The notes under the pieces were generated by a model. The model was not told the DNA's origin, ran no database searches, and saw only the letters and a list, made by a program, of their open reading frames with translations. This document shows positions 1 through 13,040 of a DNA stretch of 64,000 bases, in pieces; positions within the stretch are counted from its first letter, which is position 1; each line of letters begins with the position of its first letter. The DNA lies in NCBI GenBank assembly GCA_003254905.1, contig QANU01102472.1, positions 255,447-319,446 of the forward strand, in the 5' to 3' direction. The stretch is from Nissolia schottii (Eukaryota; Streptophyta; Magnoliopsida; Fabales; Fabaceae). The translations under genes were made by a program, and so were the position numbers.

Positions 1-2579
1 CAATCGAAACAGCAACGTTTCCCTTTTACAAAACGCGAAAAATAAAAATGGCCACTTTGAATTTCATGAACTAAATGACCAATACAATTTAAAAATAATA
101 CACATCCGTCTATTATAACAATCCAACTCTAGTTACTATTCATAAATACTAATCCAATCTTTGTAAACCAAAATAATAATTATTTTTTTTCTTGCTTTTT
201 CTCAAATTTTGTTTCTACATAGATCTAAGATTAAGCAAGATTTTATTAATAATTATCCCATAAAAAATGTTAATAAAACCATCAATAAATCAAATATAGT
301 ATTAAGAGGTTTAGTACACCAAACCAATAATAACACTGAAACAAATATAACTCGAAGAAGTAGTGGCACAACCCAATGAATATGCTAAAATTAAGAACTG
401 AACCGGGAATAGAAATGAAATGATGGAATCACTTACAACAACTATAAATGCAATGTATCAGGTTTCTTTAGATAGTTTACTCTATAACAAAAAACCACCA
501 GGAGCAACACTAGCTAAGATGCTTGATAAGGACTCCTTTCAATATAAAAATAAAAAATAAAATCACCAAGAGCAACACCAGCTGCACACTTTTAGTAGAT
601 CCGTATCAAAATAAATTTGTCACAACTTAATTATTGAAAAGCAACTTAGAAAAACAAATATGACGGCTTCGAAAAACTTTTTGATCACTCTTAATTCACA
701 CAATAAAAAAATCAGACACATTTTATTGAAAGATATGAGTTATTAGAATTATAACAATTACTTTGTCTAACTGCGTTAGAAAATAAAGGGGAAACTAATA
801 CATATTATATATAAAAAAATTCTTAATATTGAAAAACAATTTAAAAGGACCAAGAAGATTAAGAGCAGGTCAGAAATAATGCAGTTCTATGAAGTTAATA
901 ATGAATTCCATCTATATTATCGAATAGTTCAATAACATTAATAGCAACGATTTTACAGATCATATATGAAGAGAGACATGTGAAAGATTTTTTTTATTTA
1001 TGCACAAAAGACTGAATTACCCATTAAATTTTTCAAAACAATGAGTCAGCACATTAAACAAAGGACTTCTTGAAAATTTAATCAGGAGAGCCTCTAGGGT
1101 GAACTCCCAGCAATTCTTACAGTACAGATCACTCAACCTGGCTATGTTCTGGTCGATTTCAGTGGGTATATGGGTACCTACCCAACCCATTAATTAAGAA
1201 AAATATGGTTTTTTATATTTAAAATAAAAACTTGTATTGAATCTGAGTCTTGAGTTTAGAGAGTGAGAAGGTTTATTGGGTCATTGGGTGGATTTTTTTT
1301 TTCTTCATTTGGGCTAGGTTTATTTAATCTTTATTTTATAATAAAAATAATAATAATGCGAGTAACTCAAGTAGGTAAGCGGGTCAGGTTAGTTTTGATA
1401 CTCAACTATTCAACACTCGATCCTACAAAATTAACGGTCAATTAGGTTTTACCCATCGACTTGACCCAACTCGACGCAAAAGCCCGTGGGTAGATTAGGG
1501 TCGGCTTATAGGCACAATCCATTGTCCTCTTCCAAATTTCACCTATAGATAGGACTTCTTTGCAAAATCAATTTATTATTAAATATAAAACTAATAAATA
1601 AAATAAAAAATAACAAACAAATCAACACCAAAATCCTTGTATAGGTGTAGTAGTTAGCTAATGTATTTGTTATTGTGTCAACAATGAATTTGCATATGTT
1701 ACAATGATATTCAAGGTCAATATTGCAAATTTTAAGAAATTAGTTTTTCCGTAAATGAATTTTTTAGACAATACTATGCAATCTGGCCAAAGCAAGAGTG
1801 ATTTGACAATAAAATGGTGAAGAAATGATCATTCCTGGTGCGATTGGTGATCTGTAATGGTTAGTCAATTTTTTGCATGGTATTGTCTCAGAGATTGAGC
1901 CAATCGATTGCAAAATTATATCGCAGTAATGGAGAACATGGTACAACAACCATTTGATTCAAGAACATGATAAATCTATTGCAAAATTATAAGTCAACAC
2001 TATATTGGGCCCAAAACAGGCAATTATCAATGTTCACTGTTCAGCCCAAATTTTTCTTTGAGCCCAATTAGTTTTAGTTGAGAGGTTTTTTTTTTCCTTT
2101 CAAAAAACACACGTTTTAAAAAAAGGTGAATTTAGTCCAACAAATCTATTAGACGATGTACTTTGACTTATGTTCAAATAAAAAGTGAATTTAGCTGAGT
2201 AGTACATATTTCAGAAATCAAGAATTAATTATTTGTTCGGTCTATGATCCTGTCATTTCACTTGTTTATTAATTATTAGTCCTTTTTGGATTGATAAATA
2301 TATTGTCGATTGTATGATGAATAGAAAACATGTCTAAATCCACAATTTTAACCTCCGTTTAACACTCTAGAATGTGTTGATATATATGACATAAATTTTT
2401 TAGCATACACAAATCACAGATAACAATTTCCCTATTCTCATGAGTTCAAGTTCCTATTCTCTTGCACCAAAGACCAACACCAACAGAAGAACCACTGTCA
2501 CAGCAAATATAAAATACAAAATTCAATAGAATCAGAACTGTATAAGTTGCATACATAGCCCAACTTCAGGACTGCGACC
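1..2579. other. AT-rich intergenic DNA, no gene seen
   Basis: No reading frame here looks like a known protein and no convincing exon/intron pattern was found. Around 1140-1510 there is a patch of more GC-rich text with repeated TGGGT/ACCCA words in both orientations, which looks like decayed repeat DNA but could not be assigned to a family. Confidence 0.5.
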
Positions 2580-4860
2580 CTCTAAGCTCAAGTGATAAAT
2601 AAGTCATTCCATCTCTAGGCATATAAGTCCTGTAAGATTATTAATGGAGAACCCCCCCAAATGAATAAATGACAGCTCACACATCTTTGGTAGGAAAGCT
2701 TCGAGCTTGGAGCAGTTCCCTGCATCTAATCTTTCTAGCTTTTCAAGAAATCCCACAGAGTTATGAACAATAATCAAGTGCAAGTGTTCTCAACTTGGAA
2801 TTCCAGGCACATCAGGGAAATGAGTAATTAATTCACACCCGATAAACTTCATGGAAGTCAAATGCATCATTTTCTGCCAAAACAAGAAACAAATTAATTT
2901 GATTAGCAATTATCAAGTGGTATTGATTAATTGGAAGGAGCTTGCTATTTTTTTTAATTGAAAAAAATGTTAAACAAGTTATGTTGTGCGCGTTTGATGT
3001 TCGAAATTGAACAGTTTAGATTTAGAATTGGACTTCTTAGTTATAATTTTTGTGCCATAACATATATAATTCAAATTATAATTTTGTACACGAACAGATT
3101 TCATGAAATTTGAAAACAAGCAATTAAGATGAGTTTTTCTCAATTCTTACTTCGTGTCCAAGGAATTATCAATTCAAAAACTTATTAAATTTCTATCTCC
3201 TCGCTAAAAGTTACATTTCCCTTTTTCTCATTTATTTGCTAGCAAATCATACTCATTGGATTTAATGTCTTTATAAAAATGTTATAAATTAACAATTTTC
3301 TAAATTTTAATTAACTATTTTATAAATAAATATTTTTCACAAAAATTATAGTGAAAACACTATTATTATATTATAAAATAATTATTTTATTAATGTTTTC
3401 ATCAATTAAAATTTCGAATCACAAATTTAATTAAAATTATAATTTATGATTTAATTCTTTAGCAAATTCAATCATAAAATTTAAGATTTCAAGTCAATTC
3501 TAGTTTCAGCATCCAAATTGATATAAATGATGAATAATAATTCTTTACATGTAACATACTAGCATTTAAATCATGTAAAAGGATAGCAAAAAAAAGTAGT
3601 TTTACCTGGAATGACATTCTCCGTTCGAAGCTGAGATGACTACAACAATATTCTCAAGATCTGGTGGTAGAGAAGTTCTTACTAAGTCTTCTCTTAATAC
3701 TTTGAGAACATCAGTGCTTCTTGCCTGACAACCTCTCTACCCATGTCTTGTATTAGATCATTAGTTCATCCTTAGCAACCACACAACAGCTAGCAGAGAT
3801 TTGTCAACAAGTGTGTATCGATCTTGGATGCTGGAGAAAAGCTAGGTACGTACATCAAGCTCTTCCCCTTAAAAAGGCAAGCAATGTCTAGGAGCTTATC
3901 CAGAGTATGTATGTCTTGTACTAATCCTCTCATATTGTTGTAACCTACTCTCACACTCCTCCACAGATGAAGGATGGCTCTTTTTGAAAGCTTCCCAGCA
4001 CAAGAGTTGAAGAGCTTCATGATCGATCATTTAACCCCTTCATTTCTACTTTAGATGCCACCAACAACCAAAACCTGTTTATCCCTCCGTTATAATAACT
4101 ATTAGAATAAAATAATATTAGTATTATATCTTTAATTGAGTTAGATTGATTTAATTTAATATTTAAATTGATTCTGTTTTTTATATTTTTGATTATGTTC
4201 GTAGCCTATAAATAGCCTTTATTTCATTATAAGTGACACAACCTTGACTAATACAAAAATCTTTGTCGTTTATCCTTCTCTGGCGATTGTTATTTTCTTA
4301 TATTGTTGATTCCATCATAAAATCTCACACCCTTGTTGTTAGCACGATCCTACTACCTGGGCCAAACCAATCACACTTTCCTGCTAGTTTTTCTAACTGT
4401 TTCTCATTATCAACGTCATCGAGAACTAGAAGAATTCTCTTACGCTGAAGTATGGCTTTTAATCTAGTGACACCTTCGCTTGATGTTTCTCTAACATTTT
4501 CAAGAAAAATTGCATATTCAAATCGATGAGAAGTCGAGTTATAGAGAGCCTTTGCAAGTGTTGTTTTTTCCCATGAATTCCCAACATGCTATCAATAGCA
4601 CATACCAGCCAGCTTGGTGATGCCATCCTTTCAAGTTAGCGACTTCAGACAAAGCTGATCTCCATTTCTGCACCTTGTCAGATTCCTCTCCGAACCTTTC
4701 TTCATGTTCGGCCATGGCCTCGAAATGAGGGATTTACTTTGTAAAAGATGGACCAAATCAGCTGGTTCCTAGATCTCATCCTCGATTGTCGGATCATGTT
4801 GAGCAGAGCTTGTGAGATTATGTCTCCACCCTTTAAGCCTCTCAATTTTTATTTTTATTT
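2580..4860 (-). pseudogene. Decayed TIR-NBS-LRR resistance gene relic
   Basis: This is a broken paralogue of the TNL gene at 6388-10361, in the same orientation. Blocks match in order on the minus strand: TIR C-terminal part (about 4620-4850 matches 9890-10240), P-loop and kinase-2 neighbourhood (about 4335-4600 matches 8800-9150), ARC/MHD part (about 3680-4085 matches 8210-8780), end of exon 3 (about 3605-3650) and the start of the first large LRR exon (about 2640-2880 matches 7560-7800). The P-loop block is joined almost directly to the TIR block, so intron 1 and the 5' end of the NB-ARC exon have been deleted. No frame is open across any block, the LRR and C-terminal exons are mostly missing, and a separate insertion splits the NB-ARC part. 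It cannot encode a receptor. Confidence 0.8.
4088..4335 (+). mobile_element. Solo-LTR-like insertion inside the TNL relic
   Basis: About 245 bp interrupt the NB-ARC homology of the relic: the text before (tgtttatccctc) and after (gatcctactacc) is contiguous at 8785-8825 in the better gene. The insert contains a TATA-like tataaatag near 4206 followed by a pyrimidine-rich stretch, as in the U3-R-U5 of a plant LTR. Exact ends and target-site duplication are not clear, so the LTR call is inference. Confidence 0.4.
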
Positions 4861-6387
4861 TATAAAGGCCTAAATACATTTTTTGTCCTTAGAATATCAA
4901 AAAGTTTGTATTTGATCTCTAAAAAAAAATTTCGTTAAGATTTAATCCCTTAACAAAATTTTGTTCAAAAAATTGTCCTCGAATCTGTGTTGTGTCTTAC
5001 TCGAGCTTCCTAACTTTGCATGCATTTATTATATTATTAACATTAATTTAAACTTTAGAAGTTTAAGTGCACAAGAACAATAATATAAGGGAGTAAAATA
5101 TTATTTACCCTAAAATAAATAAGAAAGTAACAAAAAAATTAAAATAAGAATAAGCTATTTAATCTCATATATTTGATTGTCATTTAGGTAGAAATTCCTT
5201 ATCCTTATCCTTACTTATATCTTAAAAGCCATCAACTAATTGTTTGGTTTTTACCCAACACAAAAGACTATCATTTGCAAGTTTTTAATTTTTTAATTTA
5301 AAAATACAGTTAAAATTTATATCTAAGACATATATTTCTTTTCTACATCAACATATTTTATATTCAAATTGTATCATTCCTTCTCGTGCATTACATTACA
5401 TGGGTTCATATTCTAGTCCTAATATCTTAAAAGCGATCAACTATATAGTCTATTAATATGCCACATGGCAAAACCAAACAAATTATATAAATATTAAAGA
5501 GAAAATAATAATAAAGATCTAAGAATGTCAAACTATGAGCATTGCTAACTAGATAAGCAAACAGATAAGTATAGCAGTTAGTTTCCTTTGAATACCAAAT
5601 CTATACACGCGCACAAAAATGGAGAGGAATACAAACATAGAACTGCATACACGAACAATGGCTAATCAAAGTAACAGTTTGTATTAAATACAGTGACCGT
5701 ATTTATTCTGGCGAAATCTAATCTAATCAAGATGAGCACTAAAGGAAGACTGTTAAACCTTCCAAAACTCAGGTACTTCCAACTAAATTCCTCCAAACAA
5801 CAACTAAAACACAAACATATACCTCAAAGCCTCTAGGAAAACACTATGATGTCCATAAGGTGTGGTATCCTCCCTCTCATCATTTAATCATCCAAATATT
5901 TTGAAAATACTCTTAAACACACCAAAGTGACAAAACCCCCCAAGAATTTTCTTTCTTTATCTCTCAAATTATAAAAAAAAAAAACTACAAAGTATCTCAT
6001 AACATTGCTAATTTCTGCTTATGCTTATGCCGCTCAATGAAGATTCCTCAAGTCCAAACAACTCCTTCAGACCCAAAACTTCATCAAACGAATTTCACTT
6101 AATTCTTCATCAATTAGTTCAACAAGTAAACAGATTACAATAAGACCTATCATAAAATCAGAAACCCAATTTATCGTCATTATTTTAACACACAAAGAAA
6201 AATAATAATAATAATAGTAAAATCTGCCCAGATTGGCAACACTTGAAATTCAGAAAAAGGAGCCATAACCAAAGCCAAAAAACACATAAAAAAGTGACCT
6301 TTTAAGTGTATCCGGGACATAGACATGACATATTTCAAAGACACATGTTCCGCTTGTACATATTGAAACACCAAGGACTTCCTTGCT
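4861..6387. other. Intergenic, downstream of the TNL gene
   Basis: AT-rich spacer. The stretch 4866-5000 (a 'gcctaaatacattttttgtcc' type text with a partial inverted counterpart) looks like a common dispersed plant repeat. No gene is seen. The part near 6000-6387 probably includes the 3' untranslated region of the minus-strand TNL gene. Confidence 0.4.
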
Positions 6388-9300
6388 TCAGCCTTGAGCC
6401 TTTCCATCATGATCACCGGGACATGTGAATCGAATATCCTCCATGTCTGTTTCTCCCCTGTACACATAAGCACCACAGTAACTTGCAGTTGGCTCTTTGG
6501 AGTATGTGTATTCACATTCAACCTGAACGTAGTTCCATTCTTGACAGGAGGACACTAGAAAGGTGTCGAGGCTTGCCCACTCTTTCCGCAGACGGCGTAA
6601 ATCAAACACTAACACAACACGCTCTCCGCAAGTAATATCAGACGAAAGAACATTAGAGTAATTATCAACATCGACACCATTAATGCGCAAGCGTATGCTC
6701 TTCACAGTGCATTCCTCCACCGTAAATGCAAAAGCAACAACAGGAAACTTTCGACGAGCCCAGAAAGACACAATCGCCCCGTCAAACCGACGGTCAAACC
6801 AACTTGGTATCTCTGTTATTTTGGGCATAACAACAAATAATTTGTACCCTTGATTCGATGCCTGTGACATGGGGAAAAAAAAATATGACGGTCATGGTAA
6901 TTTTTCTGGTTAACCTCCGTTTTTTAGTGAATAAAGGAAAAGACAAACCTGAGCCCATAAGATTCTAGACGCTTCCGAGGACAAGGAGAGACAACCATTT
7001 GCTTGTACTCTCTGAATATTTGACGGCAACTCTGGAATTTCCTCAAGCTTCTCACAATAAGTGACGTGGAGATATTCCAAGCTAGCAGCATCTTTAATGC
7101 TGGGTGGTAGAGACACAAATTCATTCCCCCGCACACCAAGGTGTCTCAATTTCGGAAAACAGCCAAGAATAGCATCGAGATCTCCATCTGTTAAGCCACA
7201 ATTTGAACACCACAATTCCCTCAAATTAGAGTGGTCACCAGTTGTTGCCGCAACACGGTTGTTGAGGAACCTTCTAAATGATCCCCCAACTTCAGGGCTG
7301 CAACCGTCGAAGACGAACTTTCCAATCTTGGGCAACATGAATAAGTCAGTTGGTAAGCCACCAGCAGTAAGGCTTGCAGACCTCATTGTTATGAATCTAA
7401 GCCCCGTGAGATTGCCGATCGAATCCGTAAGCTCCTCAATTGGAGCGTCCCGCAAAACAACATTCAAGGGCTCATTCATCCTTCCCTCTATGCGTGGGAA
7501 TCGTGCAATTCTTGTATTTTTGAGGGAAAGATGTTGGAGAGATAGCAACCACATACTTGGTAGGAACTCTTGCAGATTACAGCATCGCGATGCATCGAAC
7601 CATTTAAGCTCTTTAAGAAATCCAACTGACGGATCAATTGCACGCAAATTTTCACAAGAACGAAGCTCAAGTCTTGCCAAATTTGGAACTCCAGACACAT
7701 CAGGGAAATGAGTTATACATGCACACCTCGACAAATTCAAGTAAGTCAAATGCATCAGTTTCTGCCAAAACAAAAAACAAATTACTTTGATTACCATTTT
7801 CAGATAATAACAAAAATACTACTAATTGACATCGTGCAAGAGACCACAAGCAGATAGTTTTACCCGGAATGGCGTTTCGTTTTCCAGGCTGAGATGACTA
7901 CAAGGTAAACTGAGATCTACGATATCTCTAGGATTAAAATCTGATGGTAGTGATTTTGAAGGGTACCCTTCCCATTCGAGGAGCCTTAGACTGTTGGGAA
8001 GATAATTAGGTTCGGATTTACTTCTTCTTTCTCTGGGGGGTCCAACATTATTCCTTCAATGTTACTGCTTCCCTTTAAAACAAGAAACAAGAAAAATTAA
8101 CATCAATTAATAAATGTTACTTTTGTTGAATACATTTTATCAATTGGTACACACAAATTCAAGTGATTAAAAAACAAAAAGAGATCATATGTATGGGCAA
8201 AGTTCTCACTGAATTTTCTCCCAATACTCTGAGAACGTCTTGATGAAAATGTAATCTACTTCGTTCACCAGGTTTTGAGGGTGCTTCCTGTCTAACAATT
8301 TCTCTACCCATATCTTGTATTAGATCATGCATCCTTAAGCAATCATCTTCAACAACTAGCAAAGATTTGTCAACAAGTAGTGTGATATTGACTTGTGGAA
8401 AAAAGTCACATTTCTCCAAGACATTTTGAACATACTCCAACCTCTTCCTTTTAAAAAAGCAAGCAATGTCTAGAAAAACATTCTTTGCATTGTCCTCCAA
8501 GGAATCATAACTTATCCTGAGAATGCCTTGTATTTTTCTTTCTGGAATCCTCGCATATTGTTTTAATGCAGCTTCACATTCCTTCACAGATCTATTAGCC
8601 AAATGAGACCCTATTACCTTTAAAGCCAATGGAAGGCCATCGGCATAACGAACTACACGGTCAGACACGTCTTCATAGTTCATTGCAGGTTGACTCATTT
8701 TAAAGGCTTTCCAACACAAGAGTTGAAGAGCCTCATGATCATTTAATCCCTTCATTTCATATCTCTTTTCAACATCGTGAACATCTAGTACATGTTTATC
8801 CCTCGTTGTTATGATGATCCTACTCCCTAAATCAAACCAATCACAATTTCCTGCCAACTTTTCTAGTTGGTCCTCACTGTCAACATCATCAAGCACTAGG
8901 AGAACTCTCTTATGTTGAAGTATGCCTTTTAATCTAGTGACACCTTCACTGGCACTACCCAACTTGATATTTTCCCCTTCAAACAGCTTACATAGAATTG
9001 CCTCTTGGAGATGCACAAGGCCCTTATAACTGTTTGATCTTTCTCTAATATCTCCAACAAAAACCGCACATTCAAATTGATGAATAATTGAGTTATAGAG
9101 AGCCTTGGCAAGTGTTGTTTTGCCCATTCCGCCAGTTCCATGAATTCCCAACATGCAAACCGTCTTCTTAGATTCAATGTCAAGAAGTAACATCGCTTCT
9201 TCTATGCGAGACTTGTGTCCAATTATGCGCTCACCAACATCTAATTCTTCAGGTTGCAATTTAGTTGTGACATCGTTCACAATCTCTTGGATAAACTCAT

Positions 9301-10361
9301 ATTCGTACCTACAAAATTTCAAGGTTTTTCATCGACAATTTCAATTTTCTTTCTAGTAGTCACAATTTATTTACTTAATCTCCACAATACAAAATACAGA
9401 AAGACCCTGAAAATGGAGCGAAAATACTGACAACTATTAAGCTTGAGAGAAGAGAAAGCATTGGAGAGAATGAGAGAATTGGAATGAATGAATGAAATTT
9501 GGATTGCTTGATACACAAGCCAGCTATATATACAAGTCTGTTTGCAATAACAGAAAACAGAAAGAACAGATGGCAGAAACCAATTCTGTTATGAAGGCAT
9601 AACTAACTTACTTGAGCAACAAGTTAAATAACTAGCCTAATGAAATACATTCATTACTCTAATAACAACATGCAATACTCAATGTCTCTGATGATGCTCT
9701 TTTAGTTAACAAAATTCACATCTAACATTTAGACGATTTCTATGTTGCATGGGTTAAGTTTCACTGCACTTGTAACTTTAATAGCTCCAACTGTCTGACC
9801 AGATAGCCCAAATAATTTTATTAAATTACATAGATAATTTAAAATCAGTTGACCATAAATATTTTATCACATAGTCTTAAATAAGACGTACCCTGTTTGG
9901 TAATGCCATCCTTTCAAGTTAGCGACTTCGGACAAGGCTGACCTCCAGTTCTGCACTTTCTCAGATCCATGTCCGAACCTTTCGTCATGTTGGATCATGG
10001 CCTCAAAATAACTGCTCCTTTGATGCCTTACATCGGAGGGAGCCACTTTGTAAAAGATGGGCAAAACCAAATGCTGCTGCTTCTTCTTCGACCTCATGCA
10101 TTCAACGATCTCCACGAGTTCGTCAAGACACCATTGGGAAGATGCGTAGTTCTCAGAGAAAATAACCATCAAAATCTTTGATTGGCGGATCGCGTCGAGC
10201 AGGGCTTGCGAGATGTGGTCCCCACCTTTCAAGCCCTCGTGGTCCATGAAGGCTCTGATTCCCTTGCGGGAGAGAGCATCGTAGAGGTAACCGGTGAAGG
10301 AGAAGCGGGTGTCTTCGCCTCTGAAACTCAGGAAAACATCATTGGCGAAGCAATTTGCCAT
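6388..10361 (-). CDS. TIR-NBS-LRR disease resistance protein, exon 3 frameshifted as read
   Basis: Intracellular immune receptor of the TNL class. Exons read from the sequence with GT/AG junctions: 10361-9892, 9308-8210, 8072-7864, 7761-6949 and 6861-6388; joins 1/2, 2/3, 3/4 and 4/5 are phase-compatible. Exon 1 is the TIR domain (DVFLSFRGEDTR, SENYASSQWCLDEL with the conserved Glu; the usual VDPSDVR reads VAPSDVR). Exon 2 is the NB-ARC: GTGGMGKTTLA P-loop, LLVLDDVD kinase 2, GSRIIITTRD, GLPLAL and MHDLIQDMGREIVR. Exon 4 carries leucine-rich repeats; exon 5 is a post-LRR domain with IPSWFD and SFWARRKFP. In exon 3 the frame entering (IEGIMLDPPEKEEV) hits TAA at 7988-7986, while the conserved continuation (LPNSLRLLEWEGYPSKSLP) is in another frame; a family block between them seems deleted. 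The locus may therefore yield only a TIR-NBS protein, or be a recent pseudogene. A start at 10373 (four residues longer) is also possible. Confidence 0.85.
9428..9711 (-). mobile_element. Solo LTR (copia-like) in TNL intron 1
   Basis: Read on the minus strand, the segment begins TGTTAACT and ends TTGTCA, so it has TG...CA ends. It has a tatatata promoter-like motif two thirds of the way in, followed by a pyrimidine-rich leader, the usual layout of a plant copia LTR. It lies wholly inside the 583-bp first intron of the TNL gene. I see no good 5-bp target duplication, so the ends are approximate. Confidence 0.5.
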
Positions 10362-10373
10362 CACTAGAAACAC

Positions 10374-11029
10374 AGAGCGAGAGACGTACTACTTTACTAA
10401 AACTATGTTGCGATGATATTTTTCTTTTTCACAATAGAGACTAAATATGACCCACACGGTTTCAAGGCTCTCTCTTTTTTATCTCGCGTGTGAATGCAAT
10501 ATTGGAAAGAAAGAATATCTTTATGACTTTGGTCATGGACGACCATGAAATTATTGTTATTGTCACTCATTATATATATGAAAGGATTTTCCTAGATAAA
10601 AATAAAATGTGGTAAAGTTTTTAATGTTTATTACAAGTATTGTTATTTATGAAAAGAGATTCTTGTGTATAGGTATGTACCAAAAACACGTATCCTCAAA
10701 AACATATATCATACATACATCATGTATGTGTATACATTGGGCTCCACATAATAATCACCCAGTGTCAACACTTTCCATGTTCACCCAAGTGCGTGTCTCT
10801 TACACGCAAAATACAAAATGTTCGTGCTTCCACCTTCTTTGAAGAAATAGGATTACAAATCGTTCATTTTCTCACTTCTGCAAGTCATTATTTTCCTTTC
10901 TTTGCATATCTTCTTGGCATATAGTTATTATAGAATTCTTTAAGTGCATCCAAGGTATCAAAGTGCATGCTAACCTTTGGAACCTCTTCTTCTTTAACAG
11001 CAGGTAACCTGTGACCTGTGAGATTTGTA
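10374..11029. other. Upstream region of the TNL gene
   Basis: AT-rich flank containing the presumed TNL promoter on the minus strand. No unambiguous TATA box or gene was identified. Confidence 0.35.
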
Positions 11030-11690
11030 ATAATGTTTGTGCATCCACGTATATAAAGTTTGTGTATATCATATTTTGAACAATACTAAAATATAAGTTA
11101 CCTATAATATCTGTAAAGTTTGTGCATAAAATTGTATAAAGTTTGTGCATTAGTAGTTGTAAAGTTTGTGCAATCTTAGTATATAACTCTAAACTATAGG
11201 TTTGTGGTGTTTGTGCACTAATCCAAATAAAGTTTGTGCATGAATGTACATAAAATTTGTGCTTTAACGCTTGTAATGTTTGTGCACTCGTGAGAATAAA
11301 GTTTGCGCATCATTATGTATAATGTTTGTGCATTTTTTAAATAAAGTTCAGATTGTAAAACACTCTGATAATTTTGTAATGTTTGTACATTCATACGTAT
11401 AAAGTTTGTGCATTACTAATTATAATGTTTATGCATTTTTAAATAAAGTTCACATTGTATATAACTCTGAACTATAGGTTTGTAGTGTAGTCCAAATAAA
11501 GTTTGTGCATGAATGCGCATAAAATTTGTGCTTTAACGCCTGCAATGTTTATGCACTTAATTAAATATAATTGAGAATATAATAGAATATGAACTATAGG
11601 TCATAACTCTATGTTTATAATGTTTGTGCACTGGTGCCTATAAAGTTTGTGCAATACTACGTATAAAGTTTGTGTATTACTATTATGCAC
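11030..11690. repeat. Degenerate AAAGTTTGTGCAT / AATGTTTGTGCA repeat array
   Basis: At least fifteen imperfect copies of the words (a)taaaGTTTGTGCAt and taaTGTTTGTGCAc occur at irregular 20-60 bp spacing. Longer units such as the stretch around 11180-11320 recur at 11470-11590, so part of the array arose by duplication of a roughly 290-bp unit. It is not a simple microsatellite and encodes nothing recognisable. Related text occurs inverted at 34740-34890. Confidence 0.7.
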
Positions 11691-12469
11691 AAGAAATTTC
11701 ACAGATCAAACGATGAACATGAACACAAAACTCCCCAAGGAAAAACAACAAAAATAACACAAAAAAATTACCACGTTATTTGGCATTTGATCGGTTTCTT
11801 GCATTGTTTTCGATCACCAACAAATAGGATTAGGATTATCAATGATGGATTCTCATAATGATTTCGATCTTGATGATGCTTTATGCAGAAACGAGCTCAC
11901 GTTTCAGGTGGTTATGGCAGCGTAGTGTGTCGAGCTAAATTTTCAGGTTTCAAGTCGCCTGGAATTCTGCGGAATTGCTCATAAAATCACGTAGGAGTGC
12001 GTGTCTTTCTATTTTGAGAAATTGTATTACATACGTATAATAATCATTAATTACCTAATTTAAATGGTGTGTGTATGGGTGTATGAAATTAGGTGTATAC
12101 AAAGCATTTTTGAATATATATTTACATGGGTAGGGCGTCATTATTATTATTATTTTTATGAGGAATGCTCTTTGTACAATAAAAATATATACAATTGCAT
12201 CTAATCACATTAAATATGAATTTTCTCTATCCTCTTCTTCACTCTCCCTAACTCGTAACCTCTATTTATTTTTCATTTTGCACCTTTTCTTCTTCTCTGT
12301 TACTCTTTTCTTATTCTTTTTTTTTTTTGTTTCTCGCTTGTTTCTTCATTTTCGCTATTTTTTTTGTTCCTATTCATTTTTTTTCTTCTTAAGATGTTAT
12401 AAAGAGTATAGACAATGGCATTTTTCTTTGATCTACGTTGTTTGTTATGTTTTGTAATTTTTCAAAGTG
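11691..12469. other. Spacer between the two repeat regions
   Basis: AT-rich sequence with a long pyrimidine tract at about 12220-12390. The frames through it are low-complexity Phe/Leu/Ser and are not credible proteins. Confidence 0.4.
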
Positions 12470-13040
12470 ATGCAATGGTGTGTTATAGTGTTTGTTCACG
12501 AGTGTTATAATATTTGTTTATGTATGATGTAATATTTGTTTATGAGTATTGTAATTTTTTTTAGTGTTGTAATGTTTGTTTCTTTGTCGTGTAATGATCA
12601 GTGTGGGGTAATATTTGTGTATGCGTGTTGTAATATTTATTTATAAGTGTTGTAATGCCTGTTTAATTCTTCATTTTTTGTGTGGTGTAATGTTTGCTTA
12701 TGAGTTTTTTAACGTTTATTTCTGAGTATTATAATGTTTGTTTATTTTATGGTCTAACGTTTATTTATGAGAAAAAGTGTGAGAGAACACTAGAGAGAAT
12801 GCGATATTTATTCTATATTTGATAATGTTTGTTTATTTGTTTTATAATGTTTGTTCATCTATTTTGTAATGTTTGTTTATGAGGGAGCGTGAATACATGT
12901 GTTTTAGAGTGTGAATAAAAAAGTAGGAAAGAAAGTGTGACGTTACTTTTTTCAAGTTATGCTGTGCGAGCCGTGTTTTATTTTACTTTGTATATAAAAT
13001 CATTTGTTCATCGATAGGTTCTATAATGTTTGATTATTTC
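12470..13040. repeat. Second degenerate repeat region (aatgtttgttTATgag words)
   Basis: More than a dozen imperfect copies of taatGTTTGTTTAtgag and close variants occur between 12480 and 13040. The core resembles the 11.0-11.7 kb array, suggesting one ancestral repeat-rich element broken by the 11.7-12.47 kb segment. No coding potential. Confidence 0.55.

Noticed and set aside
7061-7711. 216-codon plus-strand frame inside the TNL locus
   Set aside because: It is the antisense shadow of the LRR exon, whose minus-strand translation shows clear LRR repeats.
11030-11690. CRISPR-like array
   Set aside because: The repeats are imperfect, unevenly spaced and lie in a plant nuclear genome; spacers are not unique units of constant length.
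12158-12457. 99-codon plus-strand frame rich in Phe, Leu and Ser
   Set aside because: It translates a long pyrimidine tract and is low complexity, without family resemblance or splice context.
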